From Nibribacter koreensis (GTDB lineage Bacteria > Bacteroidota > Bacteroidia > Cytophagales > Hymenobacteraceae): 64,000 nt of DNA. The notes under the pieces were generated by a model. It was not told where the DNA came from and did no database searches. It saw only the letters and a list, made by a program, of their open reading frames with translations. Positions 19,008-27,127 of the stretch are shown here, piece by piece. How positions within the stretch are numbered: position 1 is the stretch's first letter; every line of letters starts with the position of its first letter. A program made the translations under genes and the position numbers. Where the stretch lies: positions 682,001 to 746,000 of the forward strand of contig NZ_BAABGX010000002.1 in NCBI RefSeq assembly GCF_039541795.1. Direction: 5' to 3'.

Positions 19008-19045
19008 CGTTTTTCACCTGTTTTCCAGAAAATAGCCCAAAAACG
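19008..19045 (+). repeat. 38-bp palindromic repeat
   Basis: Copy between the biotinyl gene and pyrH. Left arm CGTTTTTCACCTGTTTTC, centre CAGA, right arm AAAATAGCCCAAAAACG; three arm mismatches. Starts 6 nt after the stop codon. Confidence 0.9.
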
Positions 19046-19083
19046 GAATTCCCTATCCACCATACATACTATTTTAAAAGCAC

Positions 19084-19791
19084 ATGCAATACAAACGAAT
19101 ACTCTTGAAGTTGAGCGGTGAATCCCTAATGGGCGAACAGCAGTATGGCATTGATACCAACATGCTGGTGCAGTACGCAGAGGAGATCAAGTCTGCCGTA
19201 GACATGGGCGTGCAGGTGGCCGTTGTAATTGGTGGAGGAAACATCTTTAGAGGCGTGCAGGCAGAGTCTGTAGGCTTGGACCGCGTGCAGGGTGACTACA
19301 TGGGCATGCTGGCCACCGTCATCAATAGCATGGCCTTGCAAAGCGCTCTAGAGAAGGCCGGCGTGTTCACGCGCTTGCTCTCTGGCATCAACATTCAGCA
19401 AGTATGTGAGCCGTACATACGCCGCCGCGCCATGCGCCACCTAGAGAAAGGCCGCGTGGTGATTTTTGGCGCTGGTATTGGCAGTCCGTATTTCACCACA
19501 GACTCGGCGGCCAGCTTACGTGCCATTGAGATTGAGGCAGACGTGGTCTTGAAAGGCACGCGCGTGGACGGCATCTACACCGCAGACCCAGAGAAAGACC
19601 CTACCGCCACCAAATACACAGACATCACGTTCAATGAGGTGTTTGAAAAAGGCCTGAACGTGATGGACATGACGGCGTTTACCCTTTGCAAAGAGAACAA
19701 CCTGCCTATAGTAGTATTTGACATTAACCAGCGCGGCAACCTGGCCAAGCTAGTGGATGGCGATAAAATAGGCACTCTGGTTTCAATGTAA
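19084..19791 (+). CDS. pyrH: UMP kinase
   Basis: Cytosolic hexameric kinase making UDP from UMP and ATP, 235 aa. Amino-acid-kinase fold motifs: RILLKLSGESLMG at the N-terminus, VVIGGGNIFRGVQ near residue 50 and a central segment FFTTDSAASLRAIE-like (FTTDSAASLR). It is followed by frr after 110 nt, the pyrH-frr pairing common in bacteria. Confidence 0.97.
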   Translation: MQYKRILLKLSGESLMGEQQYGIDTNMLVQYAEEIKSAVDMGVQVAVVIGGGNIFRGVQAESVGLDRVQGDYMGMLATVINSMALQSALEKAGVFTRLLSGINIQQVCEPYIRRRAMRHLEKGRVVIFGAGIGSPYFTTDSAASLRAIEIEADVVLKGTRVDGIYTADPEKDPTATKYTDITFNEVFEKGLNVMDMTAFTLCKENNLPIVVFDINQRGNLAKLVDGDKIGTLVSM

Positions 19792-19901
19792 GCATCCCGG
19801 TGGCCCACGGTATATAATTAAAGAATAAATTAAGAACTTAGCGCCGCCATAGGCCCAGGCAGTGGTGGCATCCTTCGTTATCTTTCTAAATTGACAATCC
19901 A

Positions 19902-20465
19902 ATGACCGAAGAAATTAATTTCTATTTGAGCGAAGCCGAAGAGTCAATGCAAAAGGCTTTGCAACACACCAACGTAGAACTCACCAAAATACGCGCCGGC
20001 AGAGCCAGTGCCGCCATGGTGGAAGACTTAAAGGTTGACTACTACGGCACGCCCACTGCGTTCTCACAGGTAGCCAACATTTCTGCGCCAGATTCACGCA
20101 CGCTGTTGATCAGACCATGGGAGAAGAACATGATTGGCGAGATCAGCAAGGCTATCAAAGCCAGCGACCTAGGCTTGAACCCCTTGACAGAGGCAGATGC
20201 CGTGCGTTTGAACATTCCTGCCTTGACAGAAGAGCGTCGCAGAGAATTGGTGAAGCAAGCCAAGAACGAAACTGAGAGCGGCAAGATCAGAGTGCGCAAC
20301 ATCCGTAAGGACGTGAATGACTCTCTAAAGAAACTGCAGAAAGAAGGCACCGCTGAAGACGCCGTAAAAGACGCCGAAGGCAAAGTGCAGAAACTGACTG
20401 ATTCATACATTGTAAAGATGGACGAACTGCTTTCTAAGAAAGAAGCAGAGATTATGACCATCTAA
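19902..20465 (+). CDS. frr: Ribosome recycling factor
   Basis: 187-aa protein that, with EF-G, splits post-termination ribosomes. Signatures include LTKIRAGRASAAMVEDLKVD near residue 30, RRRELVKQAK near 107 and a coiled-coil C-terminal half. Sits downstream of pyrH and is followed within 10 nt by a 38-bp repeat and a strong terminator. Confidence 0.97.
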   Translation: MTEEINFYLSEAEESMQKALQHTNVELTKIRAGRASAAMVEDLKVDYYGTPTAFSQVANISAPDSRTLLIRPWEKNMIGEISKAIKASDLGLNPLTEADAVRLNIPALTEERRRELVKQAKNETESGKIRVRNIRKDVNDSLKKLQKEGTAEDAVKDAEGKVQKLTDSYIVKMDELLSKKEAEIMTI

Positions 20466-20471
20466 AAAATC

Positions 20472-20509
20472 CGTTTTTGGCCTCTTTTGGCCAAAACACG
20501 CCAAAAACG
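20472..20509 (+). repeat. 38-bp palindromic repeat abutting a terminator
   Basis: Begins 7 nt after the frr stop. CGTTTTTGGCCTCTTTTGGC then CAAAACACGCCAAAAACG; its last base is the first of the hairpin at 20509-20544. Read on the minus strand, the repeat gives that hairpin its CGTTTTTGG tract. Confidence 0.92.
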
Positions 20510-20544
20510 AGAAGGCCGCTCTTTCTAGAAAGAGCGGCCTTCTC
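20509..20544. terminator. Bidirectional intrinsic terminator after frr
   Basis: Perfect 17-bp stem GAGAAGGCCGCTCTTTC/GAAAGAGCGGCCTTCTC with a 2-nt centre. On the plus strand it is followed by GTTTTA (end of pyrH-frr); on the minus strand by GTTTTTGG provided by the adjacent 38-bp repeat (end of the 20564-20980 gene). Confidence 0.9.
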
Positions 20545-20563
20545 GTTTTATATAACATATTTC

Positions 20564-20980
20564 TTAATTCACTGACTTCTCTAAGATTCCGGCTAACCAC
20601 GCTTCGGCTTCACTTTTCTCATCAAAAATCCGGATGCCGTTCATGTCATTAGTAAACCTGAGTGACTTATCTGTAGACAGCCTGCTGAAGGCGCTGGGCG
20701 AATACACCCAGGCAAAGCACTTCATGCCGGCCTGCCTGATTCTTGGAAACCAGTCAACGCCCACCCACTCGGCGGCGCTGGACCAGATACCCTCCACATG
20801 GGTATTGTCATTCAGCACCTTGGTGCACCCTTTGTCCACCATCGCCTCCAGTATCCGCTCACATCCCTCCTGCACCGTCTGCAAATTCTGGAAACCAATC
20901 CAGTCTGCATAAATACAGTCAAAGGAAGTGTTATAGGAAAGCGTGATGTATGTATCTGAAAATAGGACTTGCTCACTCAT
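20564..20980 (-). CDS. Hypothetical protein, STAS/SpoIIAA-like
   Basis: 138-aa soluble protein with no signal peptide. The alternating pattern (ITLSYNTSFDCIYADWIGFQ, then ILEAMVDKGCTKVLNDNTHV, WFPRIRQAGMKCFAWVYSPS, NGIRIFDEKSEAEAWL) resembles the small STAS/SEC14-type proteins widespread in Bacteroidota. The final phrase with an acidic-helix 'EAEAWL' is typical of that group. No neighbour suggests a function. The family assignment is by pattern only. Confidence 0.6.
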   Translation of the reverse strand: MSEQVLFSDTYITLSYNTSFDCIYADWIGFQNLQTVQEGCERILEAMVDKGCTKVLNDNTHVEGIWSSAAEWVGVDWFPRIRQAGMKCFAWVYSPSAFSRLSTDKSLRFTNDMNGIRIFDEKSEAEAWLAGILEKSVN

Positions 20981-21179
20981 TCTGTTATCTACTCTTGCAC
21001 TGAAAGGATTAGCAAATTACACCTACCCACTCAAAAGCGCAAGGTTTACTTTAGATAAAATTGCATTTAACCTATATACCAATAGGTATAACTTTTATTA
21101 AACGCAGTTGAAAACAGAAGGTTACAATGAATTTTTCTGGATGCCTGTTTCTATCAATGGCACATCTAAAAGAGAGAAG

Positions 21180-21758
21180 CTATGAATAGAGCTTCTTAGA
21201 TTTGATGTACTCCTCTACGGCCTCAGGCAACAGGTACCTGACAGACTTATTCTCTTTCAGGCACTTTCTGATGAAAGTAGCCGAGATGTCCAACAGAGGG
21301 GCTTCTACCACTTGTATGCTAGCATGCCCAGCCAATGCTTCTGGCACCGGCGCGCTGCCGGGCCTTGGGTACACCAGAATCTCGTGCTGGTCTAAAATCT
21401 GCTCGTAGTTTTTCCACTTATGGAATGTGGCCAGGTTGTCTTCACCCATAATCAGGGAAAACTGGTAGGTAGGGTATTTTTCCTTGAGCCAGGTGAGCGT
21501 GTCTATGGTGTAGCTGGGCTTGGGCATCCTGAACTCAATGTCCGTCACGCCCAGATCCGGGTTGTCGGCAATAGCCAGACGCACCATGTGCAGGCGGTCA
21601 AACTCATGCAACAAACTGTTGCTGGGCTTGAGCGGGTTCTGCGGACTTACTACCAGCCAGACCGTGTCCACGTTGGCATTGGTGGCCATGAAGTTGGCCA
21701 GAATCAAATGCCCAATATGGATGGGGTTGAATGACCCGAAGAGCAAGCCTACCCGCAT
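21180..21758 (-). CDS. nadD: Nicotinate-nucleotide adenylyltransferase
   Basis: NAD biosynthesis enzyme forming deamido-NAD, 192 aa. The nucleotidyltransferase motif GSFNPIHIGHLILANF is at residues 8-23 and the C-terminal ISATFIRKCLKENKSVRYL motif is present. Starts 2 nt after the gmk stop, so it is the last gene of the sigma-anti-sigma-gmk-nadD run. Confidence 0.96.
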   Translation of the reverse strand: MRVGLLFGSFNPIHIGHLILANFMATNANVDTVWLVVSPQNPLKPSNSLLHEFDRLHMVRLAIADNPDLGVTDIEFRMPKPSYTIDTLTWLKEKYPTYQFSLIMGEDNLATFHKWKNYEQILDQHEILVYPRPGSAPVPEALAGHASIQVVEAPLLDISATFIRKCLKENKSVRYLLPEAVEEYIKSKKLYS

Positions 21759-21760
21759 GG

Positions 21761-22345
21761 TTACAGAATGGCGTCTTCCTGATAAATAAAGTCGCGCACC
21801 AGTTTCTCAGCTTTTTGACACGCCTCGTTCAAATGCTCATTCACAATGACGGTGTCAAACTTGTCTTCAAAGCTCATTTCAAACTTGGCCTTGAACACGC
21901 GGCTAGAAATACTGGAGGCAGAGTCTGTGTTGCGGGCAACCAGACGCTTAGAGAGTTCTTCTATGGAAGGAGGTTTTACAAAAACGGCCAAAGCCCGATC
22001 ACCGTAAAAGTGTTTCACGCTTAGGCCGCCTTTGACGTCCACATCCAGGATGGCATGCTTGCCCTCTGCCCAGATGCGTTCAATTTCAGATTTTAAAGTA
22101 CCGTAGAAAGCGCCTTCATAGACCTCTTCCCATTCCACAAACTCATCATTGTCAATCTTCTCTCTAAACTCTTCTGGCGTGATGAAGTAATAGTCTTTGC
22201 CATTTTCTTCACTGCGCCCGCGGCGGTCACGCGTACACGCTGAGATAGAGAAACTTAACTCCGGCAGTTGCTTTACTAAGTGATGAACAATAGTGGTTTT
22301 GCCGGCTCCGGACGGTGCCGAGAAGATGATAATTTTACCTTGCAT
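21761..22345 (-). CDS. gmk: Guanylate kinase
   Basis: GMP to GDP kinase, 194 aa. P-loop FSAPSGAGKTTI near residue 8, GMP-binding segment SISACTRDRRGRSEENGKDY and the VEWEEVYEGAFYGT block are intact. Located 24 nt downstream of the anti-sigma-like gene and 2 nt upstream of nadD. Confidence 0.97.
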   Translation of the reverse strand: MQGKIIIFSAPSGAGKTTIVHHLVKQLPELSFSISACTRDRRGRSEENGKDYYFITPEEFREKIDNDEFVEWEEVYEGAFYGTLKSEIERIWAEGKHAILDVDVKGGLSVKHFYGDRALAVFVKPPSIEELSKRLVARNTDSASSISSRVFKAKFEMSFEDKFDTVIVNEHLNEACQKAEKLVRDFIYQEDAIL

Positions 22346-22369
22346 CCTGGATGGGGAGGCTTAAAGAAC

Positions 22370-22660
22370 TTAAGCGCTATGGTGAATTTTAGTTTTGATG
22401 GTGTCTACCAGAGAGGCGGGAGTGCCAGGTCTGCGCAGGGCGTTGTTTAGGAACTGGACAAACTGTTGTTGCTTGTCAATGCTTTCAAAACAAGGAGAGC
22501 ATTCGTCGGCCTGTTCGGCCAGAAACTCTTCATCGGCTTCAGAGGCTTTGCCCTCCAGCCATTTTTCAAACACGTCTACCACCTTCTCGCAATCAGAAGA
22601 ATGGTTCTCCTCAGAGGCGGAGCCGCTCATTTTTTCGTCTGTAATTGTCGTTCCCATCAT
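22370..22660 (-). CDS. Putative anti-sigma factor
   Basis: 96-aa acidic protein with Cys-containing segments DCEKVVDVFEKWLEGKASE and ADECSPCFESIDKQQQF, reminiscent of the short zinc-binding anti-sigma (ZAS-like) domain; a clean HxxxCxxC is not present, so zinc binding is uncertain. No membrane helix, so it would be cytoplasmic. It starts 10 nt after the stop of an ECF sigma gene, the standard sigma/anti-sigma arrangement, which is the main basis for the call. Confidence 0.7.
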   Translation of the reverse strand: MMGTTITDEKMSGSASEENHSSDCEKVVDVFEKWLEGKASEADEEFLAEQADECSPCFESIDKQQQFVQFLNNALRRPGTPASLVDTIKTKIHHSA

Positions 22661-22670
22661 GTATGCCCTG

Positions 22671-23267
22671 TTAGCTGTTATAACCCATCGATTTAGCGTA
22701 TTTCTCTAGCTTTTCCTTCAGGAAGTGCCTTGCCCGGTGCAGTCTACTCCGCACGGTCCCAATTGGGATGTCCAAAATCTTGGCCATCTCCTCATAGGTG
22801 AATCCTTCTAAGTCACAAAGAATGATTACCGTCCTAAAGTCTACTGGCAGCGAGTTTAACGCACTTGCCACCTCATCCCCTATCAGGTCCTGCACACTTT
22901 CCATGCGCAGATCCGTGGTTCCTCCGGAGCTGTCTCCCTCGGTGTCCACGTCTTCAGAATTGTAGTAACCTTCTACCTCAGAGTAGTCTACTTTGGCAGG
23001 TTGTTTACTCTTTTTTCTGAAGTCATTAATGAATGAATTCTTTAGGATGCGAAACAGCCATGCTTTGGCATTAGTTCCGGGCTCGAAATAATCAAAGAAT
23101 CGATAGGCCTTAAGATAAGTCTCCTGCACAAGGTCATTGGCATCGTCTTCGTCCAGGGTAAGACGGAAGGCGAAGTTATAGAGAGAGGAAATGACCGGCA
23201 TTAACTCCGCCTCAAAGCGGGCGTCCTTTTCCTCTTTACTCATTGAATTCCCTCTCTGTTCGCTCAT
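22671..23267 (-). CDS. ECF-type RNA polymerase sigma factor
   Basis: 198-aa sigma-70 family factor. Region 2 is visible as DANDLVQETYLKAYRFFDYF and AKAWLFRILKNSFINDFRKK (residues about 40-85); region 4 as LPVDFRTVIILCDLEGFTYE and IPIGTVRSRLHRARHFLKEK (about 140-190). A Ser/Asp/Glu-rich linker of about 40 residues separates them. First gene of an operon with its putative anti-sigma, gmk and nadD; a -7 box lies upstream at 23315-23322. An internal Met at residue 9 is an alternative start. Confidence 0.93.
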   Translation of the reverse strand: MSEQRGNSMSKEEKDARFEAELMPVISSLYNFAFRLTLDEDDANDLVQETYLKAYRFFDYFEPGTNAKAWLFRILKNSFINDFRKKSKQPAKVDYSEVEGYYNSEDVDTEGDSSGGTTDLRMESVQDLIGDEVASALNSLPVDFRTVIILCDLEGFTYEEMAKILDIPIGTVRSRLHRARHFLKEKLEKYAKSMGYNS

Positions 23268-23314
23268 TTGACTTAAATTTGTACTTTTACAGCTCTGATA
23301 AAGGTACCTATACG

Positions 23315-23322
23315 CAAATATA
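23315..23322 (-). promoter_or_regulatory. -7 promoter box of the sigma-gmk-nadD operon
   Basis: Minus strand TATATTTG fits TAnnTTTG, 48 nt before the sigma factor ATG. No clear -33 TTTG at 19-20 nt. Confidence 0.45.
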
Positions 23323-23484
23323 GAAATTAAATATACATAGGTGCATACGAATATTAGGGCAGATGTTTACAATACGCTCTAGAAACCTCTGTTTTTCTAC
23401 CAGAATACCAGCCTTTTCTTTAGCTAACTCACTGCCAGCAAAAAAGTTTACCTACCCAACCCCTTCTTGCGTTTTACAAAGTCT

Positions 23485-24261
23485 ATGCAGAAAATAAGTG
23501 CCGTCCTGATTACCTTGAACGCAGGCGAAATTCTGAGAACCACCTTGCAGGCCCTATCTTGGTGTGACGAGTTGGTGGTGGTAGACTCTGGCAGCACAGA
23601 CCAGACCCTGCAGATCTGCCAGGAGCACGGCTGCCGCGTAGAATACAGAAAGTTTACCGGCTACGGAGAACAGAAACGCTTTGCCGTGGAATTAGCTTCT
23701 CATGACTGGATATTGTCTGTAGACGCCGATGAAGTGGTCACGGATCAACTGCGCGCAGAGATACAAGCCGTCTTAAGTCAAACTGCTCCTACGCACGTGG
23801 GCTATTATGTGCGCATCCCATTGATGTTCTTAGGTGCCCGCATCAAGTCTGAGGCCTCTAAGAAGTTTCTTAGGCTGTTCAATAAGCAATTTGGCAACTA
23901 TGACACCGCGGCTGTGCATGAAAAAGTGAGACTGAACGGCACCCTAGGCGACCTAAAAGGCGAGATGCTCCACTACAGCTACAAGGACATTCAGGACTAC
24001 TTCAGGAAGATGAACCAGTACAGCACGGCCGCAGCAATGAGCCTGCATGAGAAAAAGAAAGAAGTACCGTTCGCGCTCATGGTCTTAAAATGCCCCATCG
24101 CGTTTTTTAAGACGTATTTAATCAAAGGCTGCATCTGGAACGGCGTACCGGGCTTTATCTACTCGTTCTTCTCTGGCTTCTACCCCATGATGAAGTACGC
24201 CAAGCTCTGGGAAGCCAACCACAACGCCAGCAACCCCAACAAGCAAAGCACTGGTTTTTAG
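23485..24261 (+). CDS. Family 2 glycosyltransferase
   Basis: 258-aa GT-A fold transferase. N-terminal ISAVLITLNAGEILRTTLQA and VVDSGSTDQT, then the metal-binding DAD in WILSVDADEVV near residue 90. The C-terminal half (HEKVRLNGTLGDLKGEMLHY; DYFRKMNQYS) resembles lipopolysaccharide-core transferases of the WaaE/KdtX type. Acts at the cytoplasmic face of the inner membrane, probably on LPS or another glycan. The ATG at 23485 is chosen over an upstream in-frame TTG (23467). A second GT2 gene follows. Confidence 0.88.
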   Translation: MQKISAVLITLNAGEILRTTLQALSWCDELVVVDSGSTDQTLQICQEHGCRVEYRKFTGYGEQKRFAVELASHDWILSVDADEVVTDQLRAEIQAVLSQTAPTHVGYYVRIPLMFLGARIKSEASKKFLRLFNKQFGNYDTAAVHEKVRLNGTLGDLKGEMLHYSYKDIQDYFRKMNQYSTAAAMSLHEKKKEVPFALMVLKCPIAFFKTYLIKGCIWNGVPGFIYSFFSGFYPMMKYAKLWEANHNASNPNKQSTGF

Positions 24262-24320
24262 ACACTAGACGTTAGATAGTAGACGCAAGACAAAAGTCTT
24301 CAATAGTAAACTTCATCTTT

Positions 24321-24358
24321 CGTTTTTGACCTACTTTCCAGAAAACAAGCTAAAATCG
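24321..24358 (+). repeat. 38-bp palindromic repeat
   Basis: Between the two GT2 genes. CGTTTTTGACCTACTTTCCA then GAAAACAAGCTAAAATCG; diverged copy with several unpaired changes, length still 38. Confidence 0.85.
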
Positions 24359-24415
24359 ACTCACTATCCAGGTAATCGTAAATACCTTTAAAATATATTT
24401 ACCTCTCCACACGCC

Positions 24416-25204
24416 ATGACCACCAGCCTCATCATCACTACCTACAACTGGAAAGAAGCCTTAGAGGTAGTCCTGAAAAGCGTGCTCACACAGACAGAGC
24501 TGCCCGAGGAGGTCATCATAGCTGATGACGGGTCCAGAGAAGACACAGCTGAATTAATCAAGCAGTACCAAGCCACATTTCCGGTGCCGCTCAAACACTC
24601 ATGGCAAGAAGACCTAGGGTTTAGAGCCGCTGAGAGTCGCAACAGAGCCATGGCCATGGCCACGGGAGACTATCTCATCATCATTGACGGAGACATGGTC
24701 TTGCACCCTGATTTTGTCAAAGACCATAAGCGCGCCGCAGAGCCAGATACGTTCATGCACGGCAAACGCGTTCTGTTGCAACCAGAACTGACAAAACAAA
24801 TCCTAAAGACCAAACAATACCACATCACGCCTTTCACCAGCGGCATCATCAATAGATTGAACACGCTGTCCATTCCATTTTTGTCTAACCTACTTTCCAA
24901 GAAACAACCCAATATCCGGTCCATACGCAGCTGTAACATGGCCTTCTGGCGGAAAGACGTACTACGCATCAATGGCTTCAACAATGACTTTGTGGGCTGG
25001 GGCCGTGAGGACAGTGAGTTTGCCGAACGCTTATTGAATGCAGGCGTAGTGAGAAAGAATCTGGTCTTAGGCGGCGTGGGTTACCATCTTTATCATGAGG
25101 AGAAGCCTAGAACCTCGCTCCCAGCAAATGACAAGATTCTGGCAGATGCCATTGCCCAGAAAGCTACTTGCTGCCAGTACGGGATTGATAAATTTTTGAG
25201 ATAG
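24416..25204 (+). CDS. Family 2 glycosyltransferase (galactosyltransferase-type C-terminus)
   Basis: 262 aa. TTSLIITTYNWKEALEVVLK at the N-terminus and the metal site IIDGDMVLHPDF near residue 85 mark a GT-A enzyme; the C-terminal NMAFWRKDVLRINGFNNDFV with GWGREDSEFAERL is the segment typical of galactosyl/N-acetylgalactosaminyl transferases (Glyco_transf_7C type). Likely acts in LPS or capsule assembly. Separated from the preceding GT2 gene by 154 nt holding a 38-bp repeat, so not necessarily the same operon. Confidence 0.9.
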   Translation: MTTSLIITTYNWKEALEVVLKSVLTQTELPEEVIIADDGSREDTAELIKQYQATFPVPLKHSWQEDLGFRAAESRNRAMAMATGDYLIIIDGDMVLHPDFVKDHKRAAEPDTFMHGKRVLLQPELTKQILKTKQYHITPFTSGIINRLNTLSIPFLSNLLSKKQPNIRSIRSCNMAFWRKDVLRINGFNNDFVGWGREDSEFAERLLNAGVVRKNLVLGGVGYHLYHEEKPRTSLPANDKILADAIAQKATCCQYGIDKFLR

Positions 25205-25228
25205 TTTACTCTTTTAGAAGCGAACAAT

Positions 25229-25525
25229 ATGTTTCAAATAAACGCCCATGTGTTATCGTCCATTGATTCTAGCCAGTTTGGCAAGGCGCAAGGAGCCTAT
25301 GCGGTCATCTTCCTCAACTATGCAGACATAGACGGCGCTTACGCCTTAGCTAAATTTTACATAGAAGATGATGGCTGGGTGATCGATGAAATACAGGACG
25401 AGTACCTACTGTTTACCTCTGCCGAAGATGTATCAGAGGAATACGTACCTTATTACAATGAGGCCCTTGAAACCGGATATTCCTTGTTGTTCAATTGCTA
25501 TGAAAAGGATGACCTAAAGGATTAG
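25229..25525 (+). CDS. Hypothetical acidic protein
   Basis: 98-aa soluble protein rich in Asp, Glu and Tyr (for example VSEEYVPYYNEALETGYSLL). No signal, no membrane helix, no recognised motif. It starts 24 nt after the GT2 gene and ends before a strong terminator, so it is probably co-transcribed with it. Function unknown. Confidence 0.7.
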   Translation: MFQINAHVLSSIDSSQFGKAQGAYAVIFLNYADIDGAYALAKFYIEDDGWVIDEIQDEYLLFTSAEDVSEEYVPYYNEALETGYSLLFNCYEKDDLKD

Positions 25526-25557
25526 CAAATCGATAACGAAGCATTACCTAATCAACA

Positions 25558-25602
25558 AAAAAAACGCCCGGCTTCTCTTAAGAAGAACCGGGCGTTTTTG
25601 GC
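25558..25602 (+). terminator. Terminator whose T-tract is the start of a 38-bp repeat
   Basis: AACGCCCGGCTTCT/AGAAGAACCGGGCGTT-type stem; the run GTTTTTGG that follows the stem is the 5' end of the repeat at 25593-25630. Ends the GT2-hypothetical unit, convergent with ahcY. Confidence 0.85.
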
Positions 25603-25630
25603 TTAGTTTCCGGGAAATAGCCCGAAAACG
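25593..25630 (+). repeat. 38-bp palindromic repeat
   Basis: CGTTTTTGGCTTAGTTTCCG then GGAAATAGCCCGAAAACG. Overlaps the 3' arm of the preceding terminator and ends 6 nt before the ahcY stop. Confidence 0.9.
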
Positions 25631-25636
25631 GAAATA

Positions 25637-26944
25637 TTAATAACGGTAGTATTCTGGTTTGAATGGACCTTCTACTTCAACGCCAATGTAGGCGGCTTGC
25701 TCAGTAGAAAGCTCTTCCAGTTCCACACCAATTTTAGCTAGGTGAAGACGGGCAACTTTTTCGTCCAAATGCTTAGGCAAGGTGTAAACTTTGTTCTCAT
25801 AAGCATCAGCATTGGTCCACAATTCAATCTGGGCCAACGTTTGGTTAGAGAAGGAGTTTGACATCACAAAAGAAGGGTGACCAGTGGCACAACCTAAATT
25901 CACCAAACGACCTTCAGCTAGGATGATGATGTCTTTACCTTCCAAAGTATACAAGTCAACCTGTGGTTTCACGGTGTCCTTGGTATGGCCATAGTTTTCG
26001 TTCAGCCAAGCCATGTCAATCTCATTGTCAAAGTGACCAATGTTACACACAATGGCTTTGTCTTTCAGGGCCAAGAAGTGCTCAGCACGGATGATGTTGA
26101 AGTTACCAGTTGCGGTTACCACAATATCAGCCTCTTTGATGGCATTCTCCATTTTCTTAACGGCAAAACCGTCCATAGCAGCTTGCAACGCACAGATTGG
26201 GTCAATCTCAGTGACAATCACGCGGGCACCGGCACCACGCAAAGAAGCGGCAGAACCTTTTCCTACGTCACCATAACCAGCTACTACAGCTACTTTACCA
26301 GCCATCATTACGTCAGTAGCTCTTCTGATAGAGTCTACTAATGATTCTTTACAGCCGTATTTGTTGTCAAACTTAGACTTGGTTACAGAGTCGTTCACGT
26401 TGATAGCCGGCATCATTAAAGTACCGTTTTTCATACGCTCATACAGACGGTGAACACCAGTGGTAGTCTCTTCAGACAAACCTTTAATGCCGGCGGCCAA
26501 TTCTGGGAACTGGTCAAACACCATGTTAGTCAAGTCACCACCATCGTCCAGGATCATGTTCAAAGGCTTGCGGTCTTCACCGAAGAACAAGGTCTGCTCA
26601 ATGCACCAGTCAAATTCTTCTGCGTTCATGCCCTTCCAGGCGTATACCTGAATACCAGCGGCGGCAATAGCGGCAGCGGCGTGGTCCTGGGTAGAGAAGA
26701 TGTTGCAAGAAGACCAAGTTACCTCAGCACCCAAAGCCGTCAGGGTTTCAATAAGAACCGCCGTCTGGATGGTCATGTGCAAGCAACCGGCAATACGCGC
26801 ACCTGCCAAAGGCTGGCTTGGGCCGTACTCTTCTCTGATCGCCATCAAGCCTGGCATTTCTGCTTCGGCTAGTTTAATTTCTTTTCTTCCCCATTCAGCC
26901 AGGGAAATATCTTTTACTTTGTACTTCAAATACGTTTCTACCAT
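25637..26944 (-). CDS. ahcY: Adenosylhomocysteinase
   Basis: NAD-dependent hydrolysis of S-adenosylhomocysteine to adenosine and homocysteine in the methyl cycle, 435 aa. Substrate domain with VTWSSCNIFSTQDHAAAAIA, NAD-binding VAGYGDVGKGSAASLRGAGA near residue 215, and the C-terminal KPEYYRY that completes the neighbouring subunit's cofactor site. Own promoter at 26973-27002; single-gene unit. Confidence 0.98.
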   Translation of the reverse strand: MVETYLKYKVKDISLAEWGRKEIKLAEAEMPGLMAIREEYGPSQPLAGARIAGCLHMTIQTAVLIETLTALGAEVTWSSCNIFSTQDHAAAAIAAAGIQVYAWKGMNAEEFDWCIEQTLFFGEDRKPLNMILDDGGDLTNMVFDQFPELAAGIKGLSEETTTGVHRLYERMKNGTLMMPAINVNDSVTKSKFDNKYGCKESLVDSIRRATDVMMAGKVAVVAGYGDVGKGSAASLRGAGARVIVTEIDPICALQAAMDGFAVKKMENAIKEADIVVTATGNFNIIRAEHFLALKDKAIVCNIGHFDNEIDMAWLNENYGHTKDTVKPQVDLYTLEGKDIIILAEGRLVNLGCATGHPSFVMSNSFSNQTLAQIELWTNADAYENKVYTLPKHLDEKVARLHLAKIGVELEELSTEQAAYIGVEVEGPFKPEYYRY

Positions 26945-26972
26945 TGTAGTTCAGGGTTTTACAGAAGAACCG

Positions 26973-27002
26973 CAAAGGTACGCAATAAGTTTATCATCCT
27001 CA
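26973..27002 (-). promoter_or_regulatory. ahcY promoter
   Basis: Minus strand GTTG-type -33 (TTG around 27001), 20 nt, then TACCTTTG (26973-26980). About 30 nt upstream of the ATG. It lies just downstream of a repeat and terminator that end the neighbouring lipoprotein gene. Confidence 0.65.
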
Positions 27003-27035
27003 ACGGAAACGCCGGTTACACGCCTTATACCGCTT

Positions 27036-27073
27036 CGTTTTTAGGCTATTTTGGCCAAAACAGCCCAAAAACG
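27036..27073 (-). repeat. 38-bp palindromic repeat giving a T-tract to a terminator
   Basis: Plus strand CGTTTTTAGGCTATTTTGGC then CAAAACAGCCCAAAAACG. On the minus strand its end supplies the CGTTTTTGG that follows the hairpin at 27075-27100. Confidence 0.92.
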
Positions 27074-27074
27074 A

Positions 27075-27100
27075 AAAGCCCGCTGATAAGGCGGGCTTTT
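27075..27100 (-). terminator. Terminator of the DUF4397 lipoprotein gene
   Basis: AAAAGCCCGC/GCGGGCTTTT stem with a 6-7 nt loop; on the minus strand the following TTTTCGTTTTT is partly stem and partly 38-bp repeat. Confidence 0.85.
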
Positions 27101-27127
27101 CAAAATCAGCTATTCAATAGGGTGAGC

